Shown one piece after another: positions 11,112 to 22,967 of a stretch of 64,000 nucleotides of DNA (the first letter of the stretch is position 1; the number at the start of each line of letters is the position of its first letter). The stretch comes from Batkoa obscura. Its lineage: Eukaryota > Entomophthoromycota > Entomophthoromycetes > Entomophthorales > Batkoaceae. The notes beneath the pieces are model-generated. The model was not told where the DNA came from. It did not search any database and was given only the letters and a program-made list of their open reading frames with translations. The position numbers and the translations under genes were made by a program. The DNA is taken from positions 1-64,000 of the forward strand of contig JASVEC010000072.1 in assembly GCA_030770535.1 (NCBI GenBank), read 5' to 3'.

Positions 11112-14100
11112 ATGAGTCAAAAATCAAGCGATGATAATTCAAGTAATATCGATGATCTTGTGGATGATTTAGATAAGAATGATCCAAATGAAGCTTTGGA
11201 TGCTATAAAGTTAGAAGTAATCATACTCAATATTTTTTTAAATTTATTGACTTTCATTAGCTTGAAAAAAACAGTTATCAATATGAATTACATTTAAAAT
11301 TAATAACAGAAGCTAAAGCACAAAATAATTATGATGAATTAAATGAGGCTAGAAAAAATATGTCTAATTTGTTTCCATTAGATGAAAGTAATATTTTGTT
11401 ATTATTAGATTATAATTTAATAAATAGATTTATGGATCGAATGGTTAAATGATGAGATTAATTTAAGCTTTACAAAAAAAGAAAAGGAAAATGTGATTAC
11501 TCTTTTTGACAAAGCAACCGATGATTATTTAAGTAATAAAAATAGTGGTCTATATTAGCATAGTTTAACATTATTAGTGATTGGAGTTTGGAAACTTTAT
11601 CTTGATTTTATGGTTAATAATTTTGACCACGAAAATGATAAAATGGAAGAAGCACTTGATTCGGAACTATTCAGTTTAAACCAAGTAAGAGAAGTGTTTA
11701 ATAGAGCCATAAACGCGACAGATTATCATATAGCCGAAGTAAATTTCACTTGTAAATTAGTCTTATGTATTAAAAGTCATTTAGGGTCATTTAATATGGG
11801 ATAGTATACTTGAGTTTGAGTTGAGTATACTTGAGGTAATTTTAACTAAAATATTAGTAAAACAACTAATAGATTTTGTAGAAAGAGACTAGGTAATTGG
11901 AAGCATAAAGTTAATCAATGGAAATAATAACATAAAATAGTAGTGATGAACAAAAACAATATATAAATTCGCTTTATGTAGCTCGATTTTTAATCCCGCA
12001 TAAAAGTAGGTATAGTTATGGATTTTTAGGCTAAAGTCATCTAATGTTATGTTAGATATTACAGAAAATTTTGAGGCTTACTCTCAATTTGTATCAAAGT
12101 ATTATCCACAACAATACGAAGCTATGATGAAGAGCGCAAACTCAAATTATTCAACTTCGCTTAAAGAATTGCTAGATAGAGAACCCTTTGAAGAGAAATT
12201 AGTAAATTCATAGCATTGAATTACAATCATTTGGTTAATATTTTAATTAGAAAGATACTCATTCTTTAGAAGTGTACACTGAATATATTAAGTATGAACT
12301 TGGACAAAAATCAAGGTTAAAATCAAAATATGATAACAATTTATTAAAAATATTATACCAAAGGGTTATTGCAAAACATCCATTGCAAATACAATTATGG
12401 GAAGCTTATTTAGCTTATTTAGTAAACTTAATAATTCAAACTATAATATTAAATAACAATTTTTACAGGCAGTTGATATGAAAGATAATGAAAATTTTGT
12501 AAAAGCATGTTATCAAAGTATCCGTAATTGTAATTGGTCAGGTACTTTATGGGCTGGTTATCTTCGTTCGATGGTAATTTAAGTTCATGAATATATAAGT
12601 CTGGATTTTATTCATCAATTTTACTAGGAAAACACATTAGATTTAGGAAGTATTGATGGTAATATATAATTATAATGTCAATTATTTAACACTTGTTAAC
12701 TAATATCTTAGCATTTTATAGCCATGCTTTAGGAATTAATTTAATTCAAAGTAACCCAGAAGAATTTTTAAAGCTTTTATTGGAAAGAATTGCAATTTAT
12801 AGAAGAAAATTATTACCAACCGTTACTACTGAAGTAGATGAGACAATTCATGAGACTATAAATAATATGTTCAAAGATACGGTTGAAACATTAAATCAAT
12901 GTAATTTGTATATAAACTATAAACATTAAATATTAAATTTAGTAACTTCAGTTGGGGACCCAGAATGCAAAGTATTACTTTTATGGGCTAATATAGAGGT
13001 TATTTATTTTAGAGATATTGCTGGAGCACGTAAAATATGGACCAAAATAATGAAAACAAAAAAGAATGAAGCAACATATTGGGTAAAACAAATTGATTTT
13101 GAAAGGTAATAAATATGATAAGTATCATAAATTTTTAAAAAAACTTTAACAATTAAATAGTCGGTATGGGGATATATCCAAAATATTATTTTTATTTAAG
13201 AAAGCTATACAAACAACAACAGATTACCCAGAGTATATTTTACAAGCTTGGGAAGACTATGTTCGTATTTATAATTTTGAAGATAGTGATATTGATATCA
13301 TGTTTACAATTGCACGCCAAAGAACTAAAATAAATGAACAATATCAAGAAAGTTTAATACATCAAACTGCTGGAGAACAATTGAATGAAGCTAAAAAAGA
13401 AAGAGCTAGAGTTAGAGATCGTGCCAATAAAGTAAAAGAATATTTGCTTGTATTGAATTATTCTTATTAATTTATTAAGGCCAAAAAGCGTGCTAAAAAT
13501 AAAGATCATAATGAAAAAGATCAAAGTGATAATAACGAAGACAATCAAAATGATAAGTTGAACGATGATAAGAGTGAACTAAGACAAGGTAATAATTGAA
13601 CCACTATACTGAATATTAAAAATTTAGTGTTTGATAAATTTGTAGATAAAGGCTATGAATATAACAATAACGAGTAAATTTATTTATTTATGCTTATCCA
13701 ACTGTATTTAATTATTTAACGAAAGTCCGAAATTACCGACAAAAAATTTAAGTCAAGAAGAAATAAATAAGAGGAATGAAGAAACAACTGTGTTTGTATG
13801 TAACTTTAGAGATCTTACAAGAGAATATCTTCATGATCTATTTTCTAAAGTAATAAAATTATAGGCTAATAGAAAATAAATAATGAGTTTAAATTTTAGT
13901 ATGGTAAAATAGTAGAAGTTCGTAAACCAACCTCACCAGCTAGAAAAGAGAGAAATTTTGCTTATGTTCAATTTGAAACCAAAGTAAATCTAATAAAAAT
14001 CATAAAGTATTTAATTAATAAAAAATTGGTTTTTTAGGAAGAAACAGAAGCTTCACTTGAATTAAATGGGTATAAATTAGATAATGGTATGGAACTATCA

Positions 14101-14913
14101 GTTCGGTTATCGTCTTCTAAAAAAGAAAATCAAAAAAGACCAGCAAAGTGATATTAATACTAATATTATTTTATAAGCCTATTAAAATTAGTATTGTTTT
14201 TAGGGATTTAAATATTAATCCATGTAAATTATTTGTGAGTAATCTACCAAAAACATACACCCAACAAGATATATTAAATTTATTCAAACAAGTAAATTAA
14301 TAACAATAATAGTTGAAAATGAATTTGTTAATTTAAAATTGAATTTAGTTTGGTGCAATTAAAGATATTAATATGATTAAGGATTTTAATGGGTTATTTA
14401 AAGGAATTTGTTTTGTTCATTTTGATGAAGAAGTAATTTTAATAATTAATAAATAATAAGTTAATAGTTAATGTATTGCTTAATAGGAATTTAGTAATCA
14501 AGCATTAAGCTTAAATAGCACCATTATTGAAGGTCACCCAATTACTGTATCAATTGCAGATCCTACTCAAGGTAAAAACAAAAAGTAAGCTTTATTATTA
14601 TTATAATCAACTGATCATTAAATATTGTTAGACAAAATATTGAACCCAAAGAATCCACAGAAGTTAATAATGAGTATGTGGAATTTTAGTTAATAATAAT
14701 AAATATTAATTTATACTATTTAGAACTGAGAAGATTAATAAACAAGATATGCCATATATTAAAAGATCAAATCGAAAAACGTATAAAAGACAAATAAATA
14801 TTAAGAAAGTAAAACAAGAAGAGAATAGTGAAATTGCCAATTTATCAAAAGAAGAAAAGAAAGAATTAAGCAACTCGGATTTTAGATCTTTGCTCCTTGG
14901 AAAAAAAGATTAA
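11112..14913 (+). CDS. SART3/Prp24-like U4/U6 snRNP assembly factor
   Basis: A long gene with well over ten exons. The N-terminal two thirds hold HAT (half-a-TPR) repeats, with Trp/Tyr-rich helices such as IGVWKLYLDFMV and IWDSILEFE. A Lys/Glu-rich coiled stretch follows. Next are two RRMs: TVFVCNFRDL...FAYVQFE (about 13790-13980) and KLFVSNLPKTY...GICFVHF (about 14225-14430). The last residues, DFRSLLLGKK, are the LSm-interaction motif shared by SART3 and Prp24. These proteins anneal U4 and U6 snRNAs and recycle U6 after splicing in the nucleus. Several introns are only about 45 nt. One junction at 12010-12029 would need a 20-nt intron or hides an indel. Stop TAA at 14911. Confidence 0.87.
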
Positions 14914-15055
14914 TTTTTATTTTAAAATAAATAAATAAATAAAGCATATAAAAAATAATAATTTAATGAAATTAAAATTAAGAGTACAATAAATATTTAA
15001 TCTAAATAATAATAATAATAATAATCTATTATCTACATAAAGATAGTTAGTTATT

Positions 15056-16740
15056 TTACATGCGAAAGATAGAATTCATGTCCATAGGCCTAGCCGTTGA
15101 TAATTGAGGAATTTGAGTATATTTTTTCTCAGCTAAAATCGTACGAATTGATGTAATAAATCAATATAACTTAAATTATAAGATCTTCTATATAAAGCGG
15201 TGATTAAAGCCATTGACATAGCGCCCGTATTACCTAAATCGACATCATTAACATCAGCTGAAGTTTGTTCATCTTTACACCCTGAAAACATAATCACATC
15301 CGCTAATCCACCCTTTAATTCTTGTTTTTGTTTTTCTCTTTTGTGACCATGCATTACACTATTCACTCCGTCTTTTAGACTCATCATGGCTCCTACTAAA
15401 TCCCCCATTTGAGTTTTAGTACCAATACTCACTAAAGTATTGAATGCTGATTTAGCTGGATTAAACGATTTTAATTTTCCGGAAGATGAATAAATATAGG
15501 GTAAATCCAAGGCCGTACCTGAATGACAACAATCGAATACAGCAGTTAATCTACAACCTTGAGGCAAAGGTTGTACTAATATTAGATTCATTTCATCATC
15601 CGTAATTTGCCCTTGTTGTTGAAAATCCAATGGACAAATAGTTTCATCAAATCCATCTTCTTCATCTCCATCTAAATCCGGTGTTTGACTTCCATGACCT
15701 GAAAAATGGAAAAACAAAGAATCGTTAGCTCTTGCACCATCCGTTAACCATCTCATAGCTGATAGTATATTTTGTTTCGTTGGTAATCTAGATGGGTTAT
15801 GTCGTTGATCATCCGTTAATAAAACCATACCTTCTAATGGAAATTGATAACTTGAGGTTAAAAACCGCTGTATATTTTTAACATCATTAATACACCCCTT
15901 TAACTCAAACTTAGTTTGTATATAATTAATACCGATTAATAATGCCTTTTTTCGTCCTGTAAAATTAGATACTTGAACTACATTAGGTGCCCCTGGAGGC
16001 AATGGAGCATGTTGTGGTACAGGTGTTAAACTTGGTGGTTCTTGAAAGCTATTAGGGTTAACTGGTGGTAGTTGGGGGGGTGCTATAAATTCATCTTGAT
16101 GCTCAGGCTGTGGCATGGGGACAAAATTGGAAGCTTGCATAGGCGCAGGTTGTGTATGGGAATAATTACCATGTTCACTATCTTGCCATGGGGTTGGCAT
16201 TGTCATTGTTGGTGGATTATTGGATAATGGATTGTTATTTGGTAGATCCATTTGTGGAATGGGCATAGTTATGGAGGGTGGGTTAGGTTGTTGCTGTGGG
16301 TTATTATTATTGTTATTAGTTTGTGGAAATGGCATTGATATTAAATTATTATCCTTTTGAATAATAGTATCTATTTGTGGCGTTGGCATAGAAGGTGGAT
16401 TATTATTATTATTATTATTCATAGCTCCATCCGATGGGTTATAAATAGCATCACTATTATTATCTCCAATAAATGGATTATTATTATTGTTATTCACTCC
16501 TGATTTTTTTAATGTATATTCATTTGAATTATTATCGTTGCCCTGCTGTTCTTCATAACACATATAGTAATGTAGCGTTGGTATGTTTGGAGGATAATTA
16601 CCTTGATATTGACTTGGATCTAAACGTTCATCTACTTGTTTATAATAAAATTTAGGAGCTACTGAACTGATATCGGTCCAAGAGGAAATGGAATTGTTAC
16701 TTTTTGGTCGATTCATTACTTTATTGAAAAGGGAAAGCAT
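15056..16740 (-). CDS. Type I metacaspase with Pro/Asn-rich prodomain
   Basis: A caspase-like cysteine protease cleaving after Arg/Lys, linked in fungi to ageing, proteostasis and cell death. Residues 1-255 are a low-complexity prodomain with Asn runs and about five degenerate MPxPQ-type units. The p20 domain begins KKALLIGINY (about residue 265). The catalytic His lies in FHFSGHGSQ (about 347) and the catalytic Cys in FDCCHSGTA (about 403). The calcium-site acidic loop DLDGDEEDGFDE is present. A continuous frame of 535 codons ends at 15133. The conserved C-terminus (AEKKYTQIPQLSTA...PMDMN) continues in another frame to a TAA at 15056. One base appears to be missing at about 15152-15158, either an assembly error or a recent truncation removing about 30 residues. 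No zinc finger was seen in the prodomain. It converges with SART3. Confidence 0.92.
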
Positions 16741-17467
16741 TAGAACTTTATACTGAATATATACGTTGAGGATGTTTTTATGACGTAAAACTTAATGAAT
16801 TCTAAATTCAATTGATAAACATGATTCTTTTTTTGCTTTAGAGGTTGTAAGGCTATTTAAATTACTTTATTTGGGCTTAAGATTACGTTTTGGAGTGATA
16901 AGTTTTGATGAAGTTTTGAAATTTTGAATAATTGAAGCATTTGAAATTTCAAATGTTTTAGAAATCTATAAAAAATGAATCCATATTAGAGATGTGTTTT
17001 TTGTTTGAGAATTTTACTAACAATCTTTCTGCTCAAATAGCACTTAAAAAGAGAAAAAGTGATAAAGCCAAAAAAACATCCTTAATGTTTTTATAAAATA
17101 TTAAAGTTGTCAATAAAATAACAAGTATGGTTTATGAAATTGTATAAATGACTTATTATAAAACTAACTAAATGAATTTATTTGTAATTTAAATTTCAGC
17201 AAATAAATTAAACAATTTCTATTTTAATATGGAAATTCATTTAATAAATTTGAACTAAATGAAAAATGAGCCAAAATTAATGAAAATTCAATTAAAAACA
17301 AGAATCATAACTAAAGACACACCATTTTATTCAAATGTGATGTCATCTTTAAAATTGAAATAATACAATAAAAATAACAAAAAATAAAAATAAATTTTTA
17401 TATCTCAAATTTTTTAAAACAGTTTATTATTCTTAGTATTATTTGAAACAATAGTTAATTATCAATT
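16741..17467. promoter_or_regulatory. Divergent promoter region, metacaspase and hydroxyacyl-CoA lyase
   Basis: About 730 bases between two outward-facing genes. It holds one degenerate copy of the short TA-element (16983-17084) and otherwise featureless AT-rich DNA. Confidence 0.45.
16983..17084 (+). mobile_element. TA-element MITE, copy 1 (degenerate)
   Basis: Matches the family along its length (TTTGAGAATTTTACTAACAA, CTCAAATAGCACTTAAAAA) but the ends have decayed (TATTAGAGATGT and CATCCTTAA). An old copy in the promoter region between two genes. Confidence 0.6.
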
Positions 17468-19934
17468 ATGGTCAATATACCAAACCAGAAAATCAATTTA
17501 CAACTTGGAGATATTAATGGAGCTAAAGTATTAGCCAAATGTTTAAAAACTAAAGGAGTTGAAGTAATGTTTGGTATCGTTGGTATACCTGTAGTAGAAG
17601 TAAGTTGAATTTTGCTTCCACTACTCTATTATATTTAAAAAATAAAGACAAAAAGCTAAGGGAACATGATATTTGAATTTAAGACTTTTGCTTTGAAATA
17701 TGCTAATATTTTTTATTTAGGTAGCTGAAGCATGTATTTCGGAAGGCATTCAATTCATTGGATGTAGAAATGAACAAACAGCATCTTATGCTGCTGGGGC
17801 TTATGGCTACTTAACTGGGAAAGTGGGAGTAAGTGAAAGATTTTAATTTATAAAATATCCAACAACAAAAAGAGTTGAGAATAAATGATAATCTATTTAC
17901 AATGAATAGGTATGTTTAGTAGTTTCAGGTCCTGGAGTTGTGCATGGTAAGTGATAGACTTTTAAATAAAAAGTTTAAAAGTGGGATTATTGATGAATTT
18001 TTTTTTAGCTTTGTCAGGATTGTTTAATGCACAAGCGAATTGTTGGGTAAAAATAATACTAATTTTATAGTGACAGATGCTAATATATTATTATAGCCAT
18101 TAATATTAATTGGTGGATCTTGTGAAAGAAATCAGGTAAATTAAGATAAAACAAAGCTAACATTTATTCAATATTGAATTATTTAGGTTGGTATGGGTGC
18201 ATTTCAAGAATTAGATCAAGTATTTGCCTGCAAACAATATACTAAGTAATTAATTAATATTACTAATAATAATATTAAGATAATAAATTAATAATGATAA
18301 CAGATATTCGGATCGACCAAATAGTATTCAGCATATACCTGAAGTAGTGGATAGAGCATTTAATATCACTACTGTTGGTCAACCTGGTACAAGTTATATT
18401 GATTTAGTAAGTTAATAACAATAACAATTTTATTCATTTATTTGTTATTTTATATTTAGCCAGCGGATTTGATTAAAGGGATAATTAAAGAAAAAGAAAT
18501 CTTGAATTATCCAAAATTAAACAAATTATATACAATTGCTGGAAATGAAGAACAGATTGAATTAGCTATTAAATTATTATCCGAAGCCAAAAAACCTTTA
18601 GTTATACTTGGGAAAGGGTAAAATAATTAATAGTGATAATGATGACGGATAAATATTAATATTGATATTACTTAAATTAGAGCAGCTTATTCACAAAGTG
18701 AAAAAGAAATTCAATACTTTATTGAAAATAGTCAATTACCTTTTATTACTTCACCAATGGTAATAACATTACAATAATGCTATTATAGCATATAAATTAC
18801 TAACGTTTTATTTTAATAGGGTAAAGGTATTTTATCTGATGATCACCCTAATTGTGCTTCATCAGCAAGAAGTTTTGCTATCAAAAATGCGGATGTTATT
18901 TTAGTTATTGGAGCAAGGTAATTATAGATAGTAATAAATTAAATAATAATAATATAATATAACATAATGTATAGGTTAAATTGGATGTTTCAATACGGAA
19001 GACAATTTCAATCATTGGCTAAGCTCATACAAATTGATATCAATGCTGAAGAAATGGGTAAAAGTAAAATACCCGATATTTGTTTAGTTGGTCATATACA
19101 AACAATTATAAAACAAATGAATTTAAAATTGAAAGCCAATAACAGCTCTAAAGAGTTTTTAAATCAAATACAACAGTTAAGTATTAAAAACAATCAACGA
19201 TTAGAATCCAAATTCAAATCAAACAAATTATTAATGAATCATCATCAAGCGCTGAAAGTAGTTCAGCATCATTTAAATGACTTAGATTGTTGTTTGATAT
19301 CTGAAGGGGCTAGAACAATGGATGTTACTAGAGTTTTGATACCTTCGAAATTACCTAGACATCGATTAGATGCTGGTACTTTAGGGGTAATGGGTGTAGG
19401 GGTGGGCTATGCTATTGCTGGTAAATTTAATAGTATACTTTAATGACATAATAATAAAATAATATATTATTACATTAGCACAATTAGTTTACCCAGAAAA
19501 GAAAGTAATAGCTATTATGGGAGATAGTGCCTTTGGCTTCAGTGCCTTGGATGTTGAAACTTGTTTGAGATATAATTTACCCATTATCTTTATAATAATT
19601 AATAACTCTGGTATTTATTCCGGATTATCGGATTTATCTAACTTAGACAAATCAAAAATACCTTCTTTTGCTTTATCTCCATCAACAGAATATCATCATA
19701 TTGCCAAATTGGTTCCTAACAAAGCTTATGGAGTTACTGTAGATAATAAGGAAGATTTGAATTTGGCTTTGGAGAAAGCAATAAAAGGAAATCAATTAGC
19801 GATCATTAATGTTATTATTGACCCTGCTCCTGCGGAGGAGGTAAGTTTATCATTACAAGGAATTGTGGATTGATGTTAATTAAATAATTTAGGGTTTATA
19901 TTGGGAAATTCAAGATAAAAATAGCAAACTTTAA
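17468..19934 (+). CDS. 2-hydroxyacyl-CoA lyase (HACL1-like), peroxisomal
   Basis: A thiamine-diphosphate enzyme with about 13 exons. It begins [14 protein letters not shown], then [19 protein letters not shown]. The ThDP-activating Glu lies in [19 protein letters not shown]. The central domain has [13 protein letters not shown]. The C-terminal ThDP/Mg site is [14 protein letters not shown], closing with a FIIINNSG block. The last exon ends NSKL with a TAA stop, so SKL is a perfect type 1 peroxisomal signal. HACL1 splits 2-hydroxyacyl-CoA into formyl-CoA and a shortened aldehyde in alpha-oxidation; oxalyl-CoA decarboxylase is the closest alternative. The peroxisomal signal favours HACL. It converges with the ThrE-like gene 111 bases downstream. 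Confidence 0.9.
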
Positions 19935-20045
19935 AAGATGAAATTGAAATAAATATATCATTATATTATTATTATATTATTATATATTAATTAAATCAAC
20001 TTTATAAAATCATTTTTCATCATCTAGATACTATCATTATATTGG

Positions 20046-21653
20046 TTAAATAGTCATTAAAGTACTCCTTCTTCTACCATTAGGAAAAACGATAACTGTA
20101 GATATTAATAAACCCATTGTAATAGATAAACTAATAATTATCATTTGTAAAGCAAAATTAGCACCATCTTGAGAATTTTGTTCAAAAAAAGCAGAAGAAC
20201 CTTTAACACCTAAAGAACCTGGTACAATTAATAGAATAGAACTTAACAATGGAGCAATAGGTAATAAATGATTTCCAAATCGAGCATATAAATTACTTAC
20301 TAACCCAACTGAAAACCCGGATAAAGCTGGAATAAGTTCATATGCTTTAATATAAGGAGTACAAAAATAAGAAATTAAAAAGGGAATTAAACTAATAATT
20401 GCCATTGAAAACCATTGTTTGGGATGAGATAATAAATACATATTAAATGATAAGGAAGCTAATGGAAATAATATTAAATAAAACCAAGGATTAACTAAAT
20501 ATTCAGTAGATCTTTGCATTATATTAATTGTTGGATCAATTAACAAATACAATCTGGTACCTAAAGAAAGTCCAAAGCCCAACATAAAAGCAATTAATAA
20601 AGCATAAAATATACGAACAGTACCACAAATGATATTTTTTGAAGCTAATTCAACCATACCAATAGTTAATGAAAGACCAGGTAATATATTAAATATAGCT
20701 GGTATTACAACTGACCAAAAAGAACAATATTGATTTAAACAACAGGCTATAAAAGATACAATGATAGCACTAGTTAATTCTAATACATTAGAATAACTAT
20801 GAATATGTTGACAAAGATAAGACATTAATCCAACTATTATACCTAGTAAAAAGGAGACACCTGCATCTACCCAATTACCCTGAAATGCAATAGGAGATAG
20901 AGCAAATGAACCTATACCATAAGCTAATACTTCTAATATTGGTGGATAGCAATTTTTACTATTAACAATAATATCCAATTCATTAATTGCCTCCGATAAT
21001 TCGATTTCATCTTTTATAACTTGATTATAAATTAAAAGTGTACGATTTAATTTGTCCATGTTATAACCATAACTCATTGTAATTAAATGAGTTTCAGAAG
21101 TGTGAGTTATTGAGTCATGAAAGCAGATAAGTATTAAATTAGGCAAATAAAAAAAGGAAGCATTTAAATCTAATACATTAGCTATTGATTTTAAATTAGA
21201 TTCTAATCGATGAGAAGGTGCTCCATACTGAATAAAGCATTGCCCACATTTAATTAAAAACTTTTGTCGATTTAATAAACTTTCAATAGCTGCTGTTACT
21301 TTTTTGATTTTAATTTGATAATTCCCATCTTCAATTGTTTGAATCCCGAAAAATTGATTCAAGGATTTATAACTATTACTATTCCTTTGTAATTTTTCAT
21401 TATATTGTTTAATATCTTGAATAAACGATTTGTTTTTTTTTGGTGTGGATGGAAGAGATATTGAAGGAGAGATTTCTTTACTCATCAAACTATTTAAACT
21501 TAATAAATTAGATAAAATACCTTCTCCTTTATTGAGATTATATTGTGTGGGTAAGCTATCTGTTATATCCTCCATTTCAATTATGTGATTAGGTATTGTG
21601 CTAGTTATATCTTCATCATCTCCAATGGTAAATTTTGGACGTTTGGGTAACAT
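20046..21653 (-). CDS. ThrE/PRM10-like multi-pass membrane protein
   Basis: A single-exon 535-residue protein. The first ~120 residues are hydrophilic. The amino-terminal ThrE domain follows, with FLIKCGQCFIQYGAPSHRLE (from about residue 133) and SETHLITMSYGYN. About ten hydrophobic segments fill the rest (from about residue 240), ending with LLISTVIVFPNGRRRS. This is the two-domain ThrE/DUF1212 layout of fungal Prm10-like proteins; bacterial relatives export threonine and serine. The fungal substrate is unknown. The start chosen is the only ATG giving the full hydrophilic head and lies in an AT-rich leader. Confidence 0.87.
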   Translation of the reverse strand: MLPKRPKFTIGDDEDITSTIPNHIIEMEDITDSLPTQYNLNKGEGILSNLLSLNSLMSKEISPSISLPSTPKKNKSFIQDIKQYNEKLQRNSNSYKSLNQFFGIQTIEDGNYQIKIKKVTAAIESLLNRQKFLIKCGQCFIQYGAPSHRLESNLKSIANVLDLNASFFYLPNLILICFHDSITHTSETHLITMSYGYNMDKLNRTLLIYNQVIKDEIELSEAINELDIIVNSKNCYPPILEVLAYGIGSFALSPIAFQGNWVDAGVSFLLGIIVGLMSYLCQHIHSYSNVLELTSAIIVSFIACCLNQYCSFWSVVIPAIFNILPGLSLTIGMVELASKNIICGTVRIFYALLIAFMLGFGLSLGTRLYLLIDPTINIMQRSTEYLVNPWFYLILFPLASLSFNMYLLSHPKQWFSMAIISLIPFLISYFCTPYIKAYELIPALSGFSVGLVSNLYARFGNHLLPIAPLLSSILLIVPGSLGVKGSSAFFEQNSQDGANFALQMIIISLSITMGLLISTVIVFPNGRRRSTLMTI

Positions 21654-22967
21654 AATTGGAAGTATTATAAATTTTATTTTATTTTAAAAAAGGATTATCC
21701 TTTTTTTATATTTTTTATTAGTATTTATATACTTTAATTTAGTTTTTTTGATTTTGTATTTGAAAATATTTCGGATATTAGCTTTATTAGTGTTCAGGGT
21801 TTATAATTTTAAACCTTGAAGATTGATTGGTGGTATTGAACCACATGTTTAATATTCAATTTATTTGAAATTCGAATTTTAGATTCAAAGATCAAATTTA
21901 AATCAATCAGATAGTATTCTTCTTAAAAAATAATTCTTTAAGAGATAGTCTAATTCCACGTTTATTTTGCATCATTTTTCAACATTTTATTGAATAAAAT
22001 TCTTCCTTTTTAAACTTCACCCCATCACCCCATATCATTACGTGATCTATAAGCTTATATTTATAAATATAATATTTTCTATTTTATTACCGCTGATTAC
22101 TTCTTAAAACTCAATAATAATAGAAATCGAGTAATTTATTAATCACAATAATTGAGTAATTATTAAATATAGAATAAGTGGCTAATTTTTCAATTTCAAG
22201 AAGAAACTTTTGTACTTAATTTTAAAGAAATTAATAAATTTAGGTGTTTGGTTTGAAACAAGATAAGATTTAACTTTGAATAGATTTTTACTAATATGTC
22301 TAGTTTTATTAAAATTTTGTTTCTTTTATTAACATATTTGTTTATTTAAGTTGAAATTCTATTAATCAATACCGTCTTTTAGGCTCTTTGTTTTAGATTT
22401 AATATTTAGTTATATTCAATCTTTACTGAAAATATTCCATTATTTGTTATGATTTTTGAGTTATTTGTGTGAAATTCAATTTTGGTTTGGAATTAAAATA
22501 CTATCTTTATTAAATCTTTCATTTTTATTACCTTTACTTTATTTTATTATCTTTTAACTTAATAAACAAAATGTTTTTTATTTCATTACTTTTTCCATAT
22601 TTGAAGCATTATTTGACTGCAAAAATTATTAGTAAAATTTTTAAAGATATTTCAAATAATTTAAGTATTAAAACTATTTATAGAAATTGAATATCTATAA
22701 ATAGTTCTTTAGATTTAAGACTTTATTTGATCAATTGAATTCAGTTATAAAATATTATTAAATAACTTTATCTAATATTACTTTTGGAGAATTCTCAACT
22801 TATCAACTCATAAGATTAAATACCAATTAACAGCGAATAGTAATAATTAAAATATTTAATAAAAGGCATGTATTATTATTATCTTTTTTATCAAATCCGT
22901 TTAATAAACCTAACATGTTCAATAAAGTTATTTAATTTAAGAGGCTATTTTATTTAATAAACAATTA
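21654..22967. other. Gene-free stretch
   Basis: About 1.3 kb of very AT-rich DNA between the ThrE-like and TDP1 genes. Apart from a badly decayed TA-element remnant near 22570-22650, I see nothing recognisable. Confidence 0.5.
22568..22652 (-). mobile_element. TA-element MITE, copy 2 (remnant)
   Basis: Reverse orientation. ATTTCATTACTTTTTCCAT, a GAAGCATTATTTGA core and ATTATTAGTAAAATTTTTAA match the family, but both termini have been lost. An old remnant. Confidence 0.4.
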
